From Pseudarthrobacter siccitolerans (GTDB lineage: Bacteria; Actinomycetota; Actinomycetes; Actinomycetales; Micrococcaceae): 64,000 nt of DNA. The position numbers and the translations under genes are program-made. This document shows positions 24,183-35,585 of this stretch, piece by piece. The stretch spans positions 310,001 through 374,000 of the forward strand of contig NZ_CAQI01000044.1 in NCBI RefSeq assembly GCF_001046895.1. The letters are read 5' to 3'. The notes under the pieces were generated by a model. That model was given only the letters and a program-made list of their open reading frames with translations. It had not been told where the DNA came from and made no database searches. Within the stretch, counting starts at the first letter, position 1; every line of letters starts with the position of its first letter.

Positions 24183-24920
24183 CTAGGCTCCCGCCGGGAG
24201 TAACCGCGCGGCCACCGTCATGGCGGCGGCCAGCAGCAGGACAATCCGGAGCCCCCGTTCCCACGGCCGGTCCGGAACGTCGCGGTAGCTGGTCCGCGGG
24301 CCAGCGCTGCCAAAACCGCGGGCGTCAAGGGCGGCGGCGCGGAGTGCGGCGTCCTCCACCAGGGCGGACACCAGGGGCACTGCCTGCAGGTGGAACGCTG
24401 CGGCCCGGGCCCGGAGCCCGCGCCGGATCACCAGTCCGCGTGCTTCCTGGGCCTGGCGGATGCGCTCAAGCCGGGAGGTAATGGCAGGCAGCAAGGTGAG
24501 GGTGGACGCCAGCACGAAGGCAAACCGCCCGTGCACCCCTTTGGCCGATAACGCCGCGGCCAGGTCCGGAACGCTCACGCTGAAGGAGAACACCAGGAGG
24601 ACAAGGACCGCGGCGGAAAGCTGCGCGGCACGCTGGAGTGCGAAGGAAACTCCTTCGGAGGTTACCCGCGCCGGCCCCCACTCGGCCAGCACGGTGCGGC
24701 CCTCCGGGAAAAACAGGCCATGCAGCACCAGCAGCGACAAGCACAGCGGCACCAGGATGGCAGCTGCCGCGGGCAGGAGCCTGCGGAGCGTACCGGCCCA
24801 GGCCGCGAGGCCCGCTGCCGCCATGATCACGGCGAGCGACAGCGGCAGGTACGCCGCCGCCGTCGTAATGATTGCCGTACTGCCGGCGGCCGCCAGGGAG
24901 GTCAGCGGATGTAATCGCAT
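24183..24920 (-). CDS. ecfT: ECF transporter transmembrane component (EcfT)
   Basis: A 245-residue membrane scaffold with about five hydrophobic segments. The two short Ala-Arg-Gly coupling motifs that contact the ATPases are visible as QEARGL and LDARGF in the C-terminal half. The ATG at 24920 is chosen since it gives the normal MRLHPLTSL start; the longer open frame overlaps the preceding S-component gene. It begins 10 bp after the S gene and abuts the ATPase gene. Confidence 0.87.
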   Translation of the reverse strand: MRLHPLTSLAAAGSTAIITTAAAYLPLSLAVIMAAAGLAAWAGTLRRLLPAAAAILVPLCLSLLVLHGLFFPEGRTVLAEWGPARVTSEGVSFALQRAAQLSAAVLVLLVFSFSVSVPDLAAALSAKGVHGRFAFVLASTLTLLPAITSRLERIRQAQEARGLVIRRGLRARAAAFHLQAVPLVSALVEDAALRAAALDARGFGSAGPRTSYRDVPDRPWERGLRIVLLLAAAMTVAARLLPAGA

Positions 24921-24930
24921 CAGGAGGCGG

Positions 24931-25749
24931 TCAGGCGCCCTGTTCCGGAGCCTTGCCGGCCAGCACGCGGTGCCGCCGGACAAACGGGAACTGCAGGCTG
25001 GCGCGGCGGGGCAGGGCGTAGATGAGCAAGGCCACGGCGGCGAACACGATGGCTTTGTCCATGGGGTCCGAGATCAGGGCCTGCTTGGTGATGGCTGCCA
25101 GGAGGCTGTCCCCCATGGAACGGAAGGCGCTCACGATGGCACCGGTGGCAACGCCGGAGGTGCCGCCGAAGACGAAGGCGGCCACCGGGGCGGAGACCAC
25201 TCCGCCGATGATGCCGGTGACGAATCCGGCCACGGGTGCCAGGTAGAAGCGGCGGAAGAGTCCGTAGCGGGCGGCAAGGCCGGCGAGGCAGCCGATCAGC
25301 GCGGCCCCGGCGGCGAAGGGCAGCACGGTGGGGTTGAAGAAGGACCAGACAATGCTGCTCAGTGCGCCGGTTGCCGCCCCCGCCGCGGGGCCGGCGAGGA
25401 CTGCCACCAGTACGGTGCCGATCGCGTCAAGGTAGAACGGCACCAAGGTGCTGCCCACGAACTGGCCCAGGACGATGTTGAGCACCAGTGCGACGGGAAT
25501 CAGCACCAGGGTGGACGTCGGCAGGGTGGGCAGGACAGCCACGATGAGCAGGATGGCGCCGGCCAGGAAACCGGACAGTGCGATCAGGGCTGAGGCGCTT
25601 CCCGGTCCGCCGGTAATGTCAGTGGGCTGGTTGAGGACCAGGTAGAGGTAGGTGCCGGCGATGGCCAGGGCGCCGAGGATTTCCAGCAGCCGGCGTTTAC
25701 GGGCGGCGGCAGGTGACGTGGCGGGCAACGTCAGGGAGTGCGATGACAT
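24931..25749 (-). CDS. ECF transporter substrate-binding (S) component
   Basis: A 272-residue membrane protein with about six to seven hydrophobic segments and Gly/Ala-rich interfaces, typical of S components (YLDAIGTVLVAVLAGP and GxxTGxxxGxxxA packing near the middle). The C-terminal end is basic and cytoplasmic. The substrate cannot be read from sequence; a nucleoside hydrolase 148 bp upstream in the same direction makes a nucleoside, base or modified base a reasonable guess. I see no recognisable vitamin riboswitch in the 148-bp leader, which argues against thiamine, cobalamin or riboflavin. Confidence 0.8.
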   Translation of the reverse strand: MSSHSLTLPATSPAAARKRRLLEILGALAIAGTYLYLVLNQPTDITGGPGSASALIALSGFLAGAILLIVAVLPTLPTSTLVLIPVALVLNIVLGQFVGSTLVPFYLDAIGTVLVAVLAGPAAGAATGALSSIVWSFFNPTVLPFAAGAALIGCLAGLAARYGLFRRFYLAPVAGFVTGIIGGVVSAPVAAFVFGGTSGVATGAIVSAFRSMGDSLLAAITKQALISDPMDKAIVFAAVALLIYALPRRASLQFPFVRRHRVLAGKAPEQGA

Positions 25750-25897
25750 GGAGTTCCTTCAGGGTGCGCACGGACGGCCCGGGAAGCCCGGGCCGGAGGA
25801 AGCGCTGCTTATGTCACCTCGGCAGCGGCCGGCAGGCAGCCTGCGCCTGTCCGGTCCGCGGACAATTCTACCGCGGTGCTCCCCCAACCGCGCCGTC

Positions 25898-26923
25898 TCA
25901 GCCCAGCCGCCGTGCCAGGCTTCCGACGGCGGACACCAGCTCCCGGAAGGCGGCTTCCGGATGGTTTGCGGACACCACCCGGGCATTCGGCGGTACTCCC
26001 CAGAGGCCGCGGAAGTCGGCCACAGTAGTGCCCATCAGCATCTGTGAACCGGTTTCCACGTCCACGCTGGCGGGCCGGGCCTCGAAGTCCAGCGTGCCCG
26101 CGGCCACGCCTGCCGCGAAGTAGTCGTGGACGTGGGCCAGGTAGCCCTGGTCATAGTGGCGGTGGAATTCGAAGTAGAACCGCAGGGCGTCGGACAAGTG
26201 CCGCACCAGGGTATTGTCCGAGGTGCTGCGCAGGCCTTCCGGCTGGTCGGGCAGGACCAGTTCGGAAACTGTGGCACCAGCAGCCTCCGCCAGCTGCCGG
26301 ACATGCTCCGGGTGCAGTTCCATCCGCTCGGTGGTGTCCAGGGAGCAGACGATGGGGAGCTTTTCCAGCGGCCTGCCCTGGAAGGCGGCATAGACCTCCT
26401 TGGCCGCGTGCGGGTCAACGTGGGTGTTCCACTCCGCGGTGGGCGTTGTGTTGCCCTGGTGGTAGAAGCTGCCGCCCATAATGACGACTTTCGCGAGCAG
26501 CTCAGGCAGCCGCGGTTCCTTCCGCAGGGCCAGCGCAAAGTTGGTCAGGGGTGCGGTGATGAGGGCGGTGAGCTCCCCCGGCCGTGCCCGGGCGTGCTCA
26601 ACCCACAGGTCCACGGCGTTCCGCACCGAAACAGTGCCTTCGGGTTCCGGCAGGACCGCGTATCCGATGCCTTGCGGGCCGTGGGTTTCGGGGGTGGTCA
26701 GCAGCGGTATGGCCAGCGGTTTGCGCGCCCCGACGGCCACTTCCACTCCCGGCCGGCCGCACTGCTCCAGCAGGGCCAGGGTGTTGCGCGCCACTTGGTC
26801 CGCGTCCACGTTTCCGGGCGTGGCGGTGACGGAGACGAACTCCGAGTCCGGCAGGGCGGCAAGGTAGGCGAGGGCCAGGGCGTCATCGATGCCCGTGTCC
26901 ACGTCCAGCAGGAAGGCTGTCAT
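25898..26923 (-). CDS. Nucleoside hydrolase (IunH/RihA type)
   Basis: A 341-residue enzyme that cleaves ribonucleosides to base and ribose. The calcium/active-site motif DVDTGIDDALAL (7-18) is a close variant of the family DxDxGxDD; TATPGNVDADQVARN supplies further ligand residues, and VIMGGSF (about 140-146) is the second conserved motif. The ATG at 26923 is preferred: earlier in-frame starts lie inside the upstream aldo/keto reductase. The gene begins 7 bp after that stop. Its position ahead of an ECF importer suggests joint salvage of imported nucleosides. Confidence 0.88.
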   Translation of the reverse strand: MTAFLLDVDTGIDDALALAYLAALPDSEFVSVTATPGNVDADQVARNTLALLEQCGRPGVEVAVGARKPLAIPLLTTPETHGPQGIGYAVLPEPEGTVSVRNAVDLWVEHARARPGELTALITAPLTNFALALRKEPRLPELLAKVVIMGGSFYHQGNTTPTAEWNTHVDPHAAKEVYAAFQGRPLEKLPIVCSLDTTERMELHPEHVRQLAEAAGATVSELVLPDQPEGLRSTSDNTLVRHLSDALRFYFEFHRHYDQGYLAHVHDYFAAGVAAGTLDFEARPASVDVETGSQMLMGTTVADFRGLWGVPPNARVVSANHPEAAFRELVSAVGSLARRLG

Positions 26924-26930
26924 GCCGGCC

Positions 26931-27908
26931 CTAAAAGAGCGCCACCTTGGGCGCTGCGGGGAAAATGCCGTCCAGCTCCGCGAGGTCCTTTTCGGAGGGG
27001 ATCCAGTCCGCAGCTTCAGCGTTTTGCTGCACTTGTTCCGGCCTGGTGGCCCCGGCGATAACGCTGGCAACAGAGGGCTGGGCTGCCAGCCAGGAGAAGG
27101 CCACCTGGATTTCGCTCAGGCCGCGTTCTTTGGCGAAGCTGCTGAACCTGCCCAGCTGGTCCCAGTCGGCCTCGTGGACCATGTGCTTGCGCGTGTGGCT
27201 GAGCCGCGAGCCGTCCGGCGCATGCCCCGGAGCGTACTTGCCGGTCAGCAGGCCGTTGGCCAGGGGGAAATAGGGAAGGACGCCCAGGCCGAACTCCTCC
27301 GCCGCCGGGGTGACCTCAAGCTCAGCCCGCCGGTCCAGGAGGTTGTAGTGGTTCTGGGTGGAGATGAAGCGTGCGCCTCCGAGTTCGCGGGCAACGTACT
27401 CCGCCTGCGCTATCTGCCACCCGGCCCTATTGGAGTGGCCGATGTAGCGGACCTTGCCGCTGGTGACCAGGGTGTCCAGGGCGGACAGGGTTTCGTCGAT
27501 GGGGGTCAGCGGGTCCGGCGTGTGGAACTGGTACAGGTCGATCCATTCGGTGCCCAGCCGGCGCAGCGAGGCTTCCACCGCCTGGAGGATGTAGCGGCGC
27601 GAACCGCGGGCACCAAAGTCCGGGCCGCTCGCGCCTTTCATGTCCATACCGAATTTTGTAGCAACCACGACGTCGGCCCGCCGGGCGCCGAGCGCCTTGC
27701 CGAGCATTGTTTCGCTGAGCCCGGGTTCCCTGCCGTAGGTATCGGCAACGTCGAACAGCGTGATTCCGGCGTCCACCGCAGCGTTGACCACGGCGTCGGT
27801 AGCCTCCTGCGATTCGGTCGGGGTGTTGGCCCGGCCGAGGTTGTTGCAGCCCAGGCCCACCGTGGAAACGGTCAGGCCGGATTTTCCGACGCGGCGGTAG
27901 GTGGTCAC
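26931..27908 (-). CDS. Aldo/keto reductase
   Basis: A 325-residue TIM-barrel NADPH oxidoreductase of the AKR11/12-like (YhdN/Tas) group. The tetrad is visible as Asp and Tyr in DVADTYG, Lys in VVVATKFG and His in DLYQFHTPDP; the C-terminal NADP-binding segment is SVIAGATRPEQV. The GTG start at 27908 follows TAGGAG at 6 nt. Sits between the unknown 28476 gene (7 bp upstream) and the nucleoside hydrolase. Substrate not deducible. Confidence 0.88.
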   Translation of the reverse strand: MTTYRRVGKSGLTVSTVGLGCNNLGRANTPTESQEATDAVVNAAVDAGITLFDVADTYGREPGLSETMLGKALGARRADVVVATKFGMDMKGASGPDFGARGSRRYILQAVEASLRRLGTEWIDLYQFHTPDPLTPIDETLSALDTLVTSGKVRYIGHSNRAGWQIAQAEYVARELGGARFISTQNHYNLLDRRAELEVTPAAEEFGLGVLPYFPLANGLLTGKYAPGHAPDGSRLSHTRKHMVHEADWDQLGRFSSFAKERGLSEIQVAFSWLAAQPSVASVIAGATRPEQVQQNAEAADWIPSEKDLAELDGIFPAAPKVALF

Positions 27909-27915
27909 GGAACTC

Positions 27916-28476
27916 CTAAAGGCTGAAGGTGTTGGCGGGCTTTGCTGAGTGCTTGAGCTTGAAGTTCTGCGGATCGCCGTGCGGGGCCGCGCCGATGCTG
28001 AGCTTGGTGAAGTCCAGGTCCTCGTTCCGCGCGCATACCTTGATGGCGCTGACGGCTTTGTTGACCTCGGGGCACAGGCAGAAGATGTTGAGTCTGAAGT
28101 CGGTGAATTCGGTGCGTTCCACCGTGCCAAGCCCCCGCCAGGCCAGGTGGCTGATCAGGGCGTCCTTGGCCTTTTCCTCCAGGTAGCGGTCCCGCTCAGT
28201 GCCCTCCCTGGTCTTGAGGGCGAACTGGGCCACCACCCAGAACTGCTCCTCCTCCGGGATCTCGGCGTAGCCGTCCTCGGCGCACTGGACCGCAAATGCG
28301 TCCAGGAGTCCTTCGGCGGCCGCCGCGTCCGGCACATCGGTTTCCTCAGTCTTGCTCTGGTGGCCCACCACACCGTAGTTCATCACGAACTGCTCGTAGT
28401 CCTCATCGAACCAGGCTTCGCGGAAGTGGAGCGTTCCCTCGTCGTCGCGCTTGTAGACCCTGACAATTCCGCTCAT
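27916..28476 (-). CDS. Conserved hypothetical protein (WGR-like N-terminus)
   Basis: A 186-residue soluble protein I do not recognise with certainty. The first 45 residues (IVRVYKRDDEG, YEQFVMNYGVVGHQSKTE) resemble a WGR-like beta unit, a nucleic-acid- or protein-binding module. The rest is mixed alpha/beta with Cys-rich NIFCLCPEV near residue 140. The ATG at 28476 follows AAGGGA and overlaps the stop of the DUF402 gene (ATGA), so the two are translationally coupled. Confidence 0.65.
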   Translation of the reverse strand: MSGIVRVYKRDDEGTLHFREAWFDEDYEQFVMNYGVVGHQSKTEETDVPDAAAAEGLLDAFAVQCAEDGYAEIPEEEQFWVVAQFALKTREGTERDRYLEEKAKDALISHLAWRGLGTVERTEFTDFRLNIFCLCPEVNKAVSAIKVCARNEDLDFTKLSIGAAPHGDPQNFKLKHSAKPANTFSL

Positions 28477-29090
28477 AACCGTCCCTTTGTAAACCATTCA
28501 ACGTCGGTGCCGTCGAAGGGTGCCTGCTCCGCCTTCACGGCCTGGTAAAGCTGCCCGGCGGAGGCCTCGAGGGATTCCACCAGGCTTGCCGGGTAGTCCA
28601 TGGCCACGCGGTGTTCGGCGAACTCGTCCTCGTCGTCGATGAACACGCCCCGGTCTGCTGTCCGCACCACGTCCAGGTCCATGTCGATGACGTGGAATTC
28701 CGTGACGGTGGGCCGGATGGGGTTCCATTCGTGCGCCACGGCCAGGTCGATGTAGATCCGCACGCCGCCAGGGTGGGCGTCGTCGTAAAACGTGGCCACC
28801 CAGTCGCCTTCGCGGGGTATCAGGAGGACCGCGTCCGATTTTGTGTAGAACGCGGCACCGGGCCGGGAGCAGAATTCGTTGGTTCCCTGGAAGATCCACC
28901 AGCCGTGCCGGTCCTCGCCCAGGTAGCGCCCGGGAACAACCCAGTGCGCTTTGCCGTTCCATTTGCGGTTCCGGGCCACCACCAGGTGGCCGGGTTCAAG
29001 CGCCTGTGGTTCACGTGCGGGGCCGGGCTGCCTTTCTCCTGCAGGCTCCCCCACAACGCCCGGGTACTTCAGTAGGTCCTCTCCCCTCAC
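28473..29090 (-). CDS. DUF402 family protein (FomD/Ntdp-like putative nucleotide phosphatase)
   Basis: A 205-residue protein with a DUF402 beta-barrel: [14 protein letters not shown] near residues 38-51, WWIFQG, then the acidic metal-binding stretch [20 protein letters not shown] and FIDDEDEF. Characterised relatives are the nucleoside tri/diphosphatase of Staphylococcus and FomD, a cytidylyl hydrolase, both metal dependent, so a nucleotide substrate is plausible. GTG at 29090 overlaps the dxs stop (GTGA), which decides the start. Coupling to dxs on one side and downstream linkage to nucleoside hydrolase and importer genes on the other is notable. Confidence 0.78.
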   Translation of the reverse strand: MRGEDLLKYPGVVGEPAGERQPGPAREPQALEPGHLVVARNRKWNGKAHWVVPGRYLGEDRHGWWIFQGTNEFCSRPGAAFYTKSDAVLLIPREGDWVATFYDDAHPGGVRIYIDLAVAHEWNPIRPTVTEFHVIDMDLDVVRTADRGVFIDDEDEFAEHRVAMDYPASLVESLEASAGQLYQAVKAEQAPFDGTDVEWFTKGRL

Positions 29091-31060
29091 AGGATCGGAA
29101 GGCTGCCGGTGGTGGGATGCTGCTGGCCCGGCAGGGGACGCGCAAAGGGGACCTTTGTCCCCAGCACCTGGGCTACGACGTCGTGCGCAATCTGCTGGGC
29201 CGTCAGCCCCACGCGTTCCAGTACCTGGTTGCGGGTTCCGTGGTCCAGGAATTCGACCGGCAGGCCCACCTCGTTCAGGGCAGTGTCCACACCGGCGGCG
29301 CGCATCTCCTGCCGGATGCGGGAGCCCACGCCGCCGGCACGCACACCGTCCTCGATGCAGATCACCAGGCGGTGGTGCGACGCCAGCGCGATGATGGACG
29401 GCGGAACCGGAAGCACCCAGCGCGGGTCCACCACGGTGGTGCTGATGCCCTGCGCGCCGAGCCGGTTGGAGACATCCAGTGCCAGCTCTGACATGGCGCC
29501 CACGGAGATAATCAGTACGTCGTTCTCGGTGGATCCGGAGGGCCGGCGCGAGAGGACGTCCACGCCGTCGCTCAGGCGTTCCAGCGCCTCCACTTCGGCG
29601 CCCACTGATCCCTTGGAGTAGCGGACCACCGAGGGAGCGTCGCTGATGGCCACTGCCTCGCGGAGTTCCTCGCGCAGCCTGCTGGCATCGCGGGGCGCGG
29701 CCAGGTGGAGGCCGGGGACGATCTGGACCATGGACATGTCCCACATGCCGTGGTGGCTGGCACCGTCCGGGCCCGTGACGCCGGCGCGGTCCAGGACGAT
29801 GGTGACGCCGGCCTTGTGCAGGGCGACGTCCATCAGGAGCTGGTCAAAGGCACGGTTGAGGAAGGTTGCGTACACGGCCACGACGGGGTGGAGCCCGCCG
29901 AAGGCCATGCCGGCCGCTGAGGTCAGGGCGTGCTGTTCGGCGATGCCGACGTCGATCACGCGGTCCGGGTGCCGGGCGGCGAACTTGTGCAGGCCCACGG
30001 GGATGAGCATGGCGCCGGTGATGCCCACCACGTCTTTGCGTTCATCGGCGATGGCGGCGATTTCGTCAGCGAAAACGGAGGTCCAGGATTTGGCGCCGGC
30101 GGTACCCGTGGGCTCGCCGGTTTCGGGGTCGATAATGCCGACCGCGTGGAACTGGTCAGCCTCGTGCGCACGGGCCGGGGCGTACCCGTGCCCCTTTTCG
30201 GTCATGGCGTGGACAATGACCGGGCCGGCATAATTCCTGGCCGTGGCGAGGGCGTGCTCCATGGCCTGGAGGTTGTGGCCGTCCACGGGGCCGATGTACT
30301 TCATGCCGAGGTCCTCGAACATGCCCTGCGGGGCCCACCAGTCCTTAATGCCCTTCTTCATGGCATGCAGGCTCTTGTAGGTGAACTGGCCCACGGGTCC
30401 GCCGTTTTGCAGCTTTTTCTTCCACCAGTCCAGGGCGCGTTCGTAGGCCGGGGTAGCGCGGAAGGAGTCAATGGTGGGGCGCAGGGAGGCGAGGTAGTCG
30501 GCAAAGCCGCCGACTGTTGGAGCGTAGGACCTGCCATTGTCATTGACCACGATGACCACGCGGCGCCGCTTGTCGGCCGCGATGTTGTTGATGGCCTCCC
30601 AGGCCATGCCGCCGGTCAGTGCGCCGTCTCCCACCACAGCGACGACGTGCCGGTCGCCTTCGCCGGTCAGCTGGCGGGCACGGGAGATCCCGTCAGCCCA
30701 GGACAGCGAGGAGGAGGCGTGGGAGCTTTCCACGATGTCGTGCTCGGACTCGGCCCGGTCCGGGTAGCCGGAGAGGCCGCCTTCCTGCCGGAGGGTGCTG
30801 AAGTCCTGGCGCCCGGTCAGGAGTTTGTGGACGTAGGACTGGTGTCCGGTGTCAAAAACGATGCTGTCACGGGGCGAGTCGAAGATGCGGTGCACGGCCA
30901 GCGTGAGTTCCACGACGCCGAGGTTTGGTCCGAGGTGCCCGCCCGTCTGGGAGACGTTTGTGATCAGGAAGTCCCTGATCTCCGAAGCCAGCTGGTTCAG
31001 CTGTTCTTCGGACAACTCGTTCAGGTCCTGCGGATTCCGGATGGTGTCCAAGATTCCCAA
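29087..31060 (-). CDS. dxs: 1-deoxy-D-xylulose-5-phosphate synthase
   Basis: A 657-residue thiamine-diphosphate enzyme that condenses pyruvate and glyceraldehyde 3-phosphate, the first step of the non-mevalonate isoprenoid pathway. [14 protein letters not shown] and FDTGHQSY near the N-terminus, [17 protein letters not shown] (ThDP/Mg site) and the transketolase pyrimidine domain [15 protein letters not shown] are all present. The start is TTG at 31060, chosen because GAAGGAGGGG lies just upstream and gives the usual MGILDTI N-terminus. Counterpart of Rv2682c in the conserved actinobacterial gene order. Confidence 0.94.
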   Translation of the reverse strand: MGILDTIRNPQDLNELSEEQLNQLASEIRDFLITNVSQTGGHLGPNLGVVELTLAVHRIFDSPRDSIVFDTGHQSYVHKLLTGRQDFSTLRQEGGLSGYPDRAESEHDIVESSHASSSLSWADGISRARQLTGEGDRHVVAVVGDGALTGGMAWEAINNIAADKRRRVVIVVNDNGRSYAPTVGGFADYLASLRPTIDSFRATPAYERALDWWKKKLQNGGPVGQFTYKSLHAMKKGIKDWWAPQGMFEDLGMKYIGPVDGHNLQAMEHALATARNYAGPVIVHAMTEKGHGYAPARAHEADQFHAVGIIDPETGEPTGTAGAKSWTSVFADEIAAIADERKDVVGITGAMLIPVGLHKFAARHPDRVIDVGIAEQHALTSAAGMAFGGLHPVVAVYATFLNRAFDQLLMDVALHKAGVTIVLDRAGVTGPDGASHHGMWDMSMVQIVPGLHLAAPRDASRLREELREAVAISDAPSVVRYSKGSVGAEVEALERLSDGVDVLSRRPSGSTENDVLIISVGAMSELALDVSNRLGAQGISTTVVDPRWVLPVPPSIIALASHHRLVICIEDGVRAGGVGSRIRQEMRAAGVDTALNEVGLPVEFLDHGTRNQVLERVGLTAQQIAHDVVAQVLGTKVPFARPLPGQQHPTTGSLPIL

Positions 31061-31144
31061 TGACCCCTCCTTCGGGTGGTAGACATGCCGTTTAACTCTA
31101 ACGCCTCGGTCCGCAGGACCAGACCCGCCTGCAAAGCCCGGATA

Positions 31145-31188
31145 CAAAGCCGAAGCCCCGGCTGGTCGGTGACCGGCCGGGGCTTCGG
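31145..31188 (-). terminator. Intrinsic terminator of acnA
   Basis: A perfect 13-bp stem, 31150-31162 with 31176-31188, 13-nt loop, with CTTTG on the minus-strand 3' side; 28 bp past the acnA stop. Confidence 0.75.
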
Positions 31189-31215
31189 ATGCTGCTGCCT
31201 GCTGGGTAGAAACCG

Positions 31216-34041
<2,826 letters not shown>

Positions 34042-34094
34042 CGCAGGACTCCTCTCGCAACAGTTTCATCTTTGTCGCGCGGTTGACCGCCTGC

Positions 34095-34114
34095 TAGTTA
34101 GGAGGCCCTAACTA
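34095..34114 (-). promoter_or_regulatory. Palindromic operator candidate upstream of acnA
   Basis: TAGTTAGG-N4-CCTAACTA, a perfect 8-bp-arm palindrome 54-73 nt upstream of the acnA start codon. Its promoter-proximal arm coincides with a possible -10 (TAGTTA). It differs from the corynebacterial AcnR site and from the 19-bp DtxR/IdeR box in spacing, so the regulator is unknown. Confidence 0.5.
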
Positions 34115-34167
34115 TTCAGGGCCTGAAAATTGCACACGGCCGGCCGTGGATACGGAGCGCGACGTGG

Positions 34168-34189
34168 GACTACTACCGCCATAGTAGTC
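34168..34189 (-). promoter_or_regulatory. Second palindrome between rlmD-like gene and acnA
   Basis: GACTACTA-N6-TAGTAGTC, perfect 8-bp arms, 17 bp after the stop of the RNA methyltransferase gene. No T-tract follows on the minus strand, so it is a weak terminator candidate or a regulator site. Confidence 0.4.
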
Positions 34190-34205
34190 GAAATACGAAG
34201 CGGCC

Positions 34206-35585
34206 TCAGGGACCTGGAGTCAGCAGGGCAACCGTCTCCAGGTGATGCGTGTGGGGGTAGAGGTCGAAGGCCCGGAGGGCCTTGAGCTCCCAGCCGGCCT
34301 TCCGGAAGTACCCCACGTCGCGGGCGAACGACGCCGGGTCGCAGGATACGTAGGCAACGGCACGGGGGTGCGAGTCAACAAGCTGGCCCACCACCGCTTT
34401 CCCGGCCCCTGCCCTCGGCGGGTCCAGCAGAAGGGCGTCGAAGTCCCGTGTTTTCTGGCGCAAGACGCGTTCGACGCGGCCCTGGACGACCTCCACCTGC
34501 GGTGCCGCGTGCAGGTTCTTTCGCGCGTCCCGGCTGGTTCCCGGTGCGCCTTCCACCGACAGGACGGAGCCGGTTTCGCCCACCGCGTCGGCCAGGACCG
34601 CCGTAAAAAGGCCTGCTCCGGCATACAGGTCCGCCACCACGGCCCCGGGGTTGAGGAAGCCGCCGCCCTGCAGGAATTCTGTGACGGTCCCCACAAGTGT
34701 TTCGGGCGCGTCGCGGTGGATCTGCCAGAATCCGGCGCCGGTCACCCGGTAGTCGTGGCCGGCGGCTGATTCCTGCACCCACAGCCGTCCGCGTATTTGT
34801 TCAACGGCCTCTGTGACGGGATCAAAAGCCGCAACGGATACGTCGTCGGGCAGCTGGGCGGCGATGGCCCTGAGCCGTTTGGGTTTGGTGCCCTCCGCCG
34901 GCGCCAACAGCACCAGCGGGCGGGAGCCGTTAGCCGGCGCTGCCACTTCCACCCGCTCCACGCCCTGCAGGTCGATGTCCCACAGGCGCAGGGTGTTGAT
35001 AGCGTCGATGGCCAGCGGCATTTCGCTGACCGGGATGATGTGCCCGGAACGGTGGGCGTGCATCCCCAGTTTGCCGCCTGGGGTGACCGAGAAGCTCGCG
35101 CGGGTCCGCCATCCGAGGCCGCTGCCGCCGTCGGACGCCTCCCCCACCGCCTCCACGGACGTGCCTGCCCAGCTGTCCGGCAATTGCTCGACGCCGGCGA
35201 GCCGCTGGAGCTGTTCGGCGAGCACATCTGCCTTGAGGCTGCGCTGGCGGGCCAGTGCGATGTGGCCGAATTCGGCTCCGCCCACCGGCGGATGGCCGTG
35301 CCGCCACGCGCGGCGGGAGTCCGCCGGGTGCCAGAAATGGTCCACCCGGTCCGGTGAGGCCTCAAGGACGTCCACCACGTCGGCCCGCCAGAACTTGGCC
35401 TTGTCGTCGGCGTCGGTGAGCCTTGCCCGCACCTTCTCTCCGGGGATGGCGTGGCGGACAAAAATGACGCGGCCCTCGTGCCTGGCCACGCAATGGCCGC
35501 CATGGGCAACGGGCCCGACGTCGAGCACTGCTTCGGTGCCGGTTTCTCCGGTGGGTGCCGGCTGGGTTTGTGTCTTTGCGGTCAT
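34206..35585 (-). CDS. RNA (uracil-C5)-methyltransferase, TrmA/RlmD family
   Basis: A 459-residue SAM-dependent enzyme forming 5-methyluridine in rRNA or tRNA; position equals Rv2689c. N-terminal TRAM domain at about 15-75; C-terminal methyltransferase with VADLYAGAGLFT, LLDPPRAG and the nucleophilic Cys in YVSCDPASFARD. The four cysteines that hold a 4Fe-4S cluster in proteobacterial RlmD are missing: the equivalent of GGCxxQH reads GGAEFGH. ATG at 35585 overlaps the upstream permease stop (ATGA). Confidence 0.87.
   Translation of the reverse strand: MTAKTQTQPAPTGETGTEAVLDVGPVAHGGHCVARHEGRVIFVRHAIPGEKVRARLTDADDKAKFWRADVVDVLEASPDRVDHFWHPADSRRAWRHGHPPVGGAEFGHIALARQRSLKADVLAEQLQRLAGVEQLPDSWAGTSVEAVGEASDGGSGLGWRTRASFSVTPGGKLGMHAHRSGHIIPVSEMPLAIDAINTLRLWDIDLQGVERVEVAAPANGSRPLVLLAPAEGTKPKRLRAIAAQLPDDVSVAAFDPVTEAVEQIRGRLWVQESAAGHDYRVTGAGFWQIHRDAPETLVGTVTEFLQGGGFLNPGAVVADLYAGAGLFTAVLADAVGETGSVLSVEGAPGTSRDARKNLHAAPQVEVVQGRVERVLRQKTRDFDALLLDPPRAGAGKAVVGQLVDSHPRAVAYVSCDPASFARDVGYFRKAGWELKALRAFDLYPHTHHLETVALLTPGP

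Noticed and set aside
25750..25897. Riboswitch ahead of the ECF S-component gene
   Set aside because: No TPP, cobalamin, FMN, preQ1 or purine aptamer core could be recognised in the 148-bp leader.
28473..29744. 423-residue version of the DUF402 protein
   Set aside because: The upstream extension runs through dxs in another frame; the GTGA overlap at 29090 and family length support the short form.
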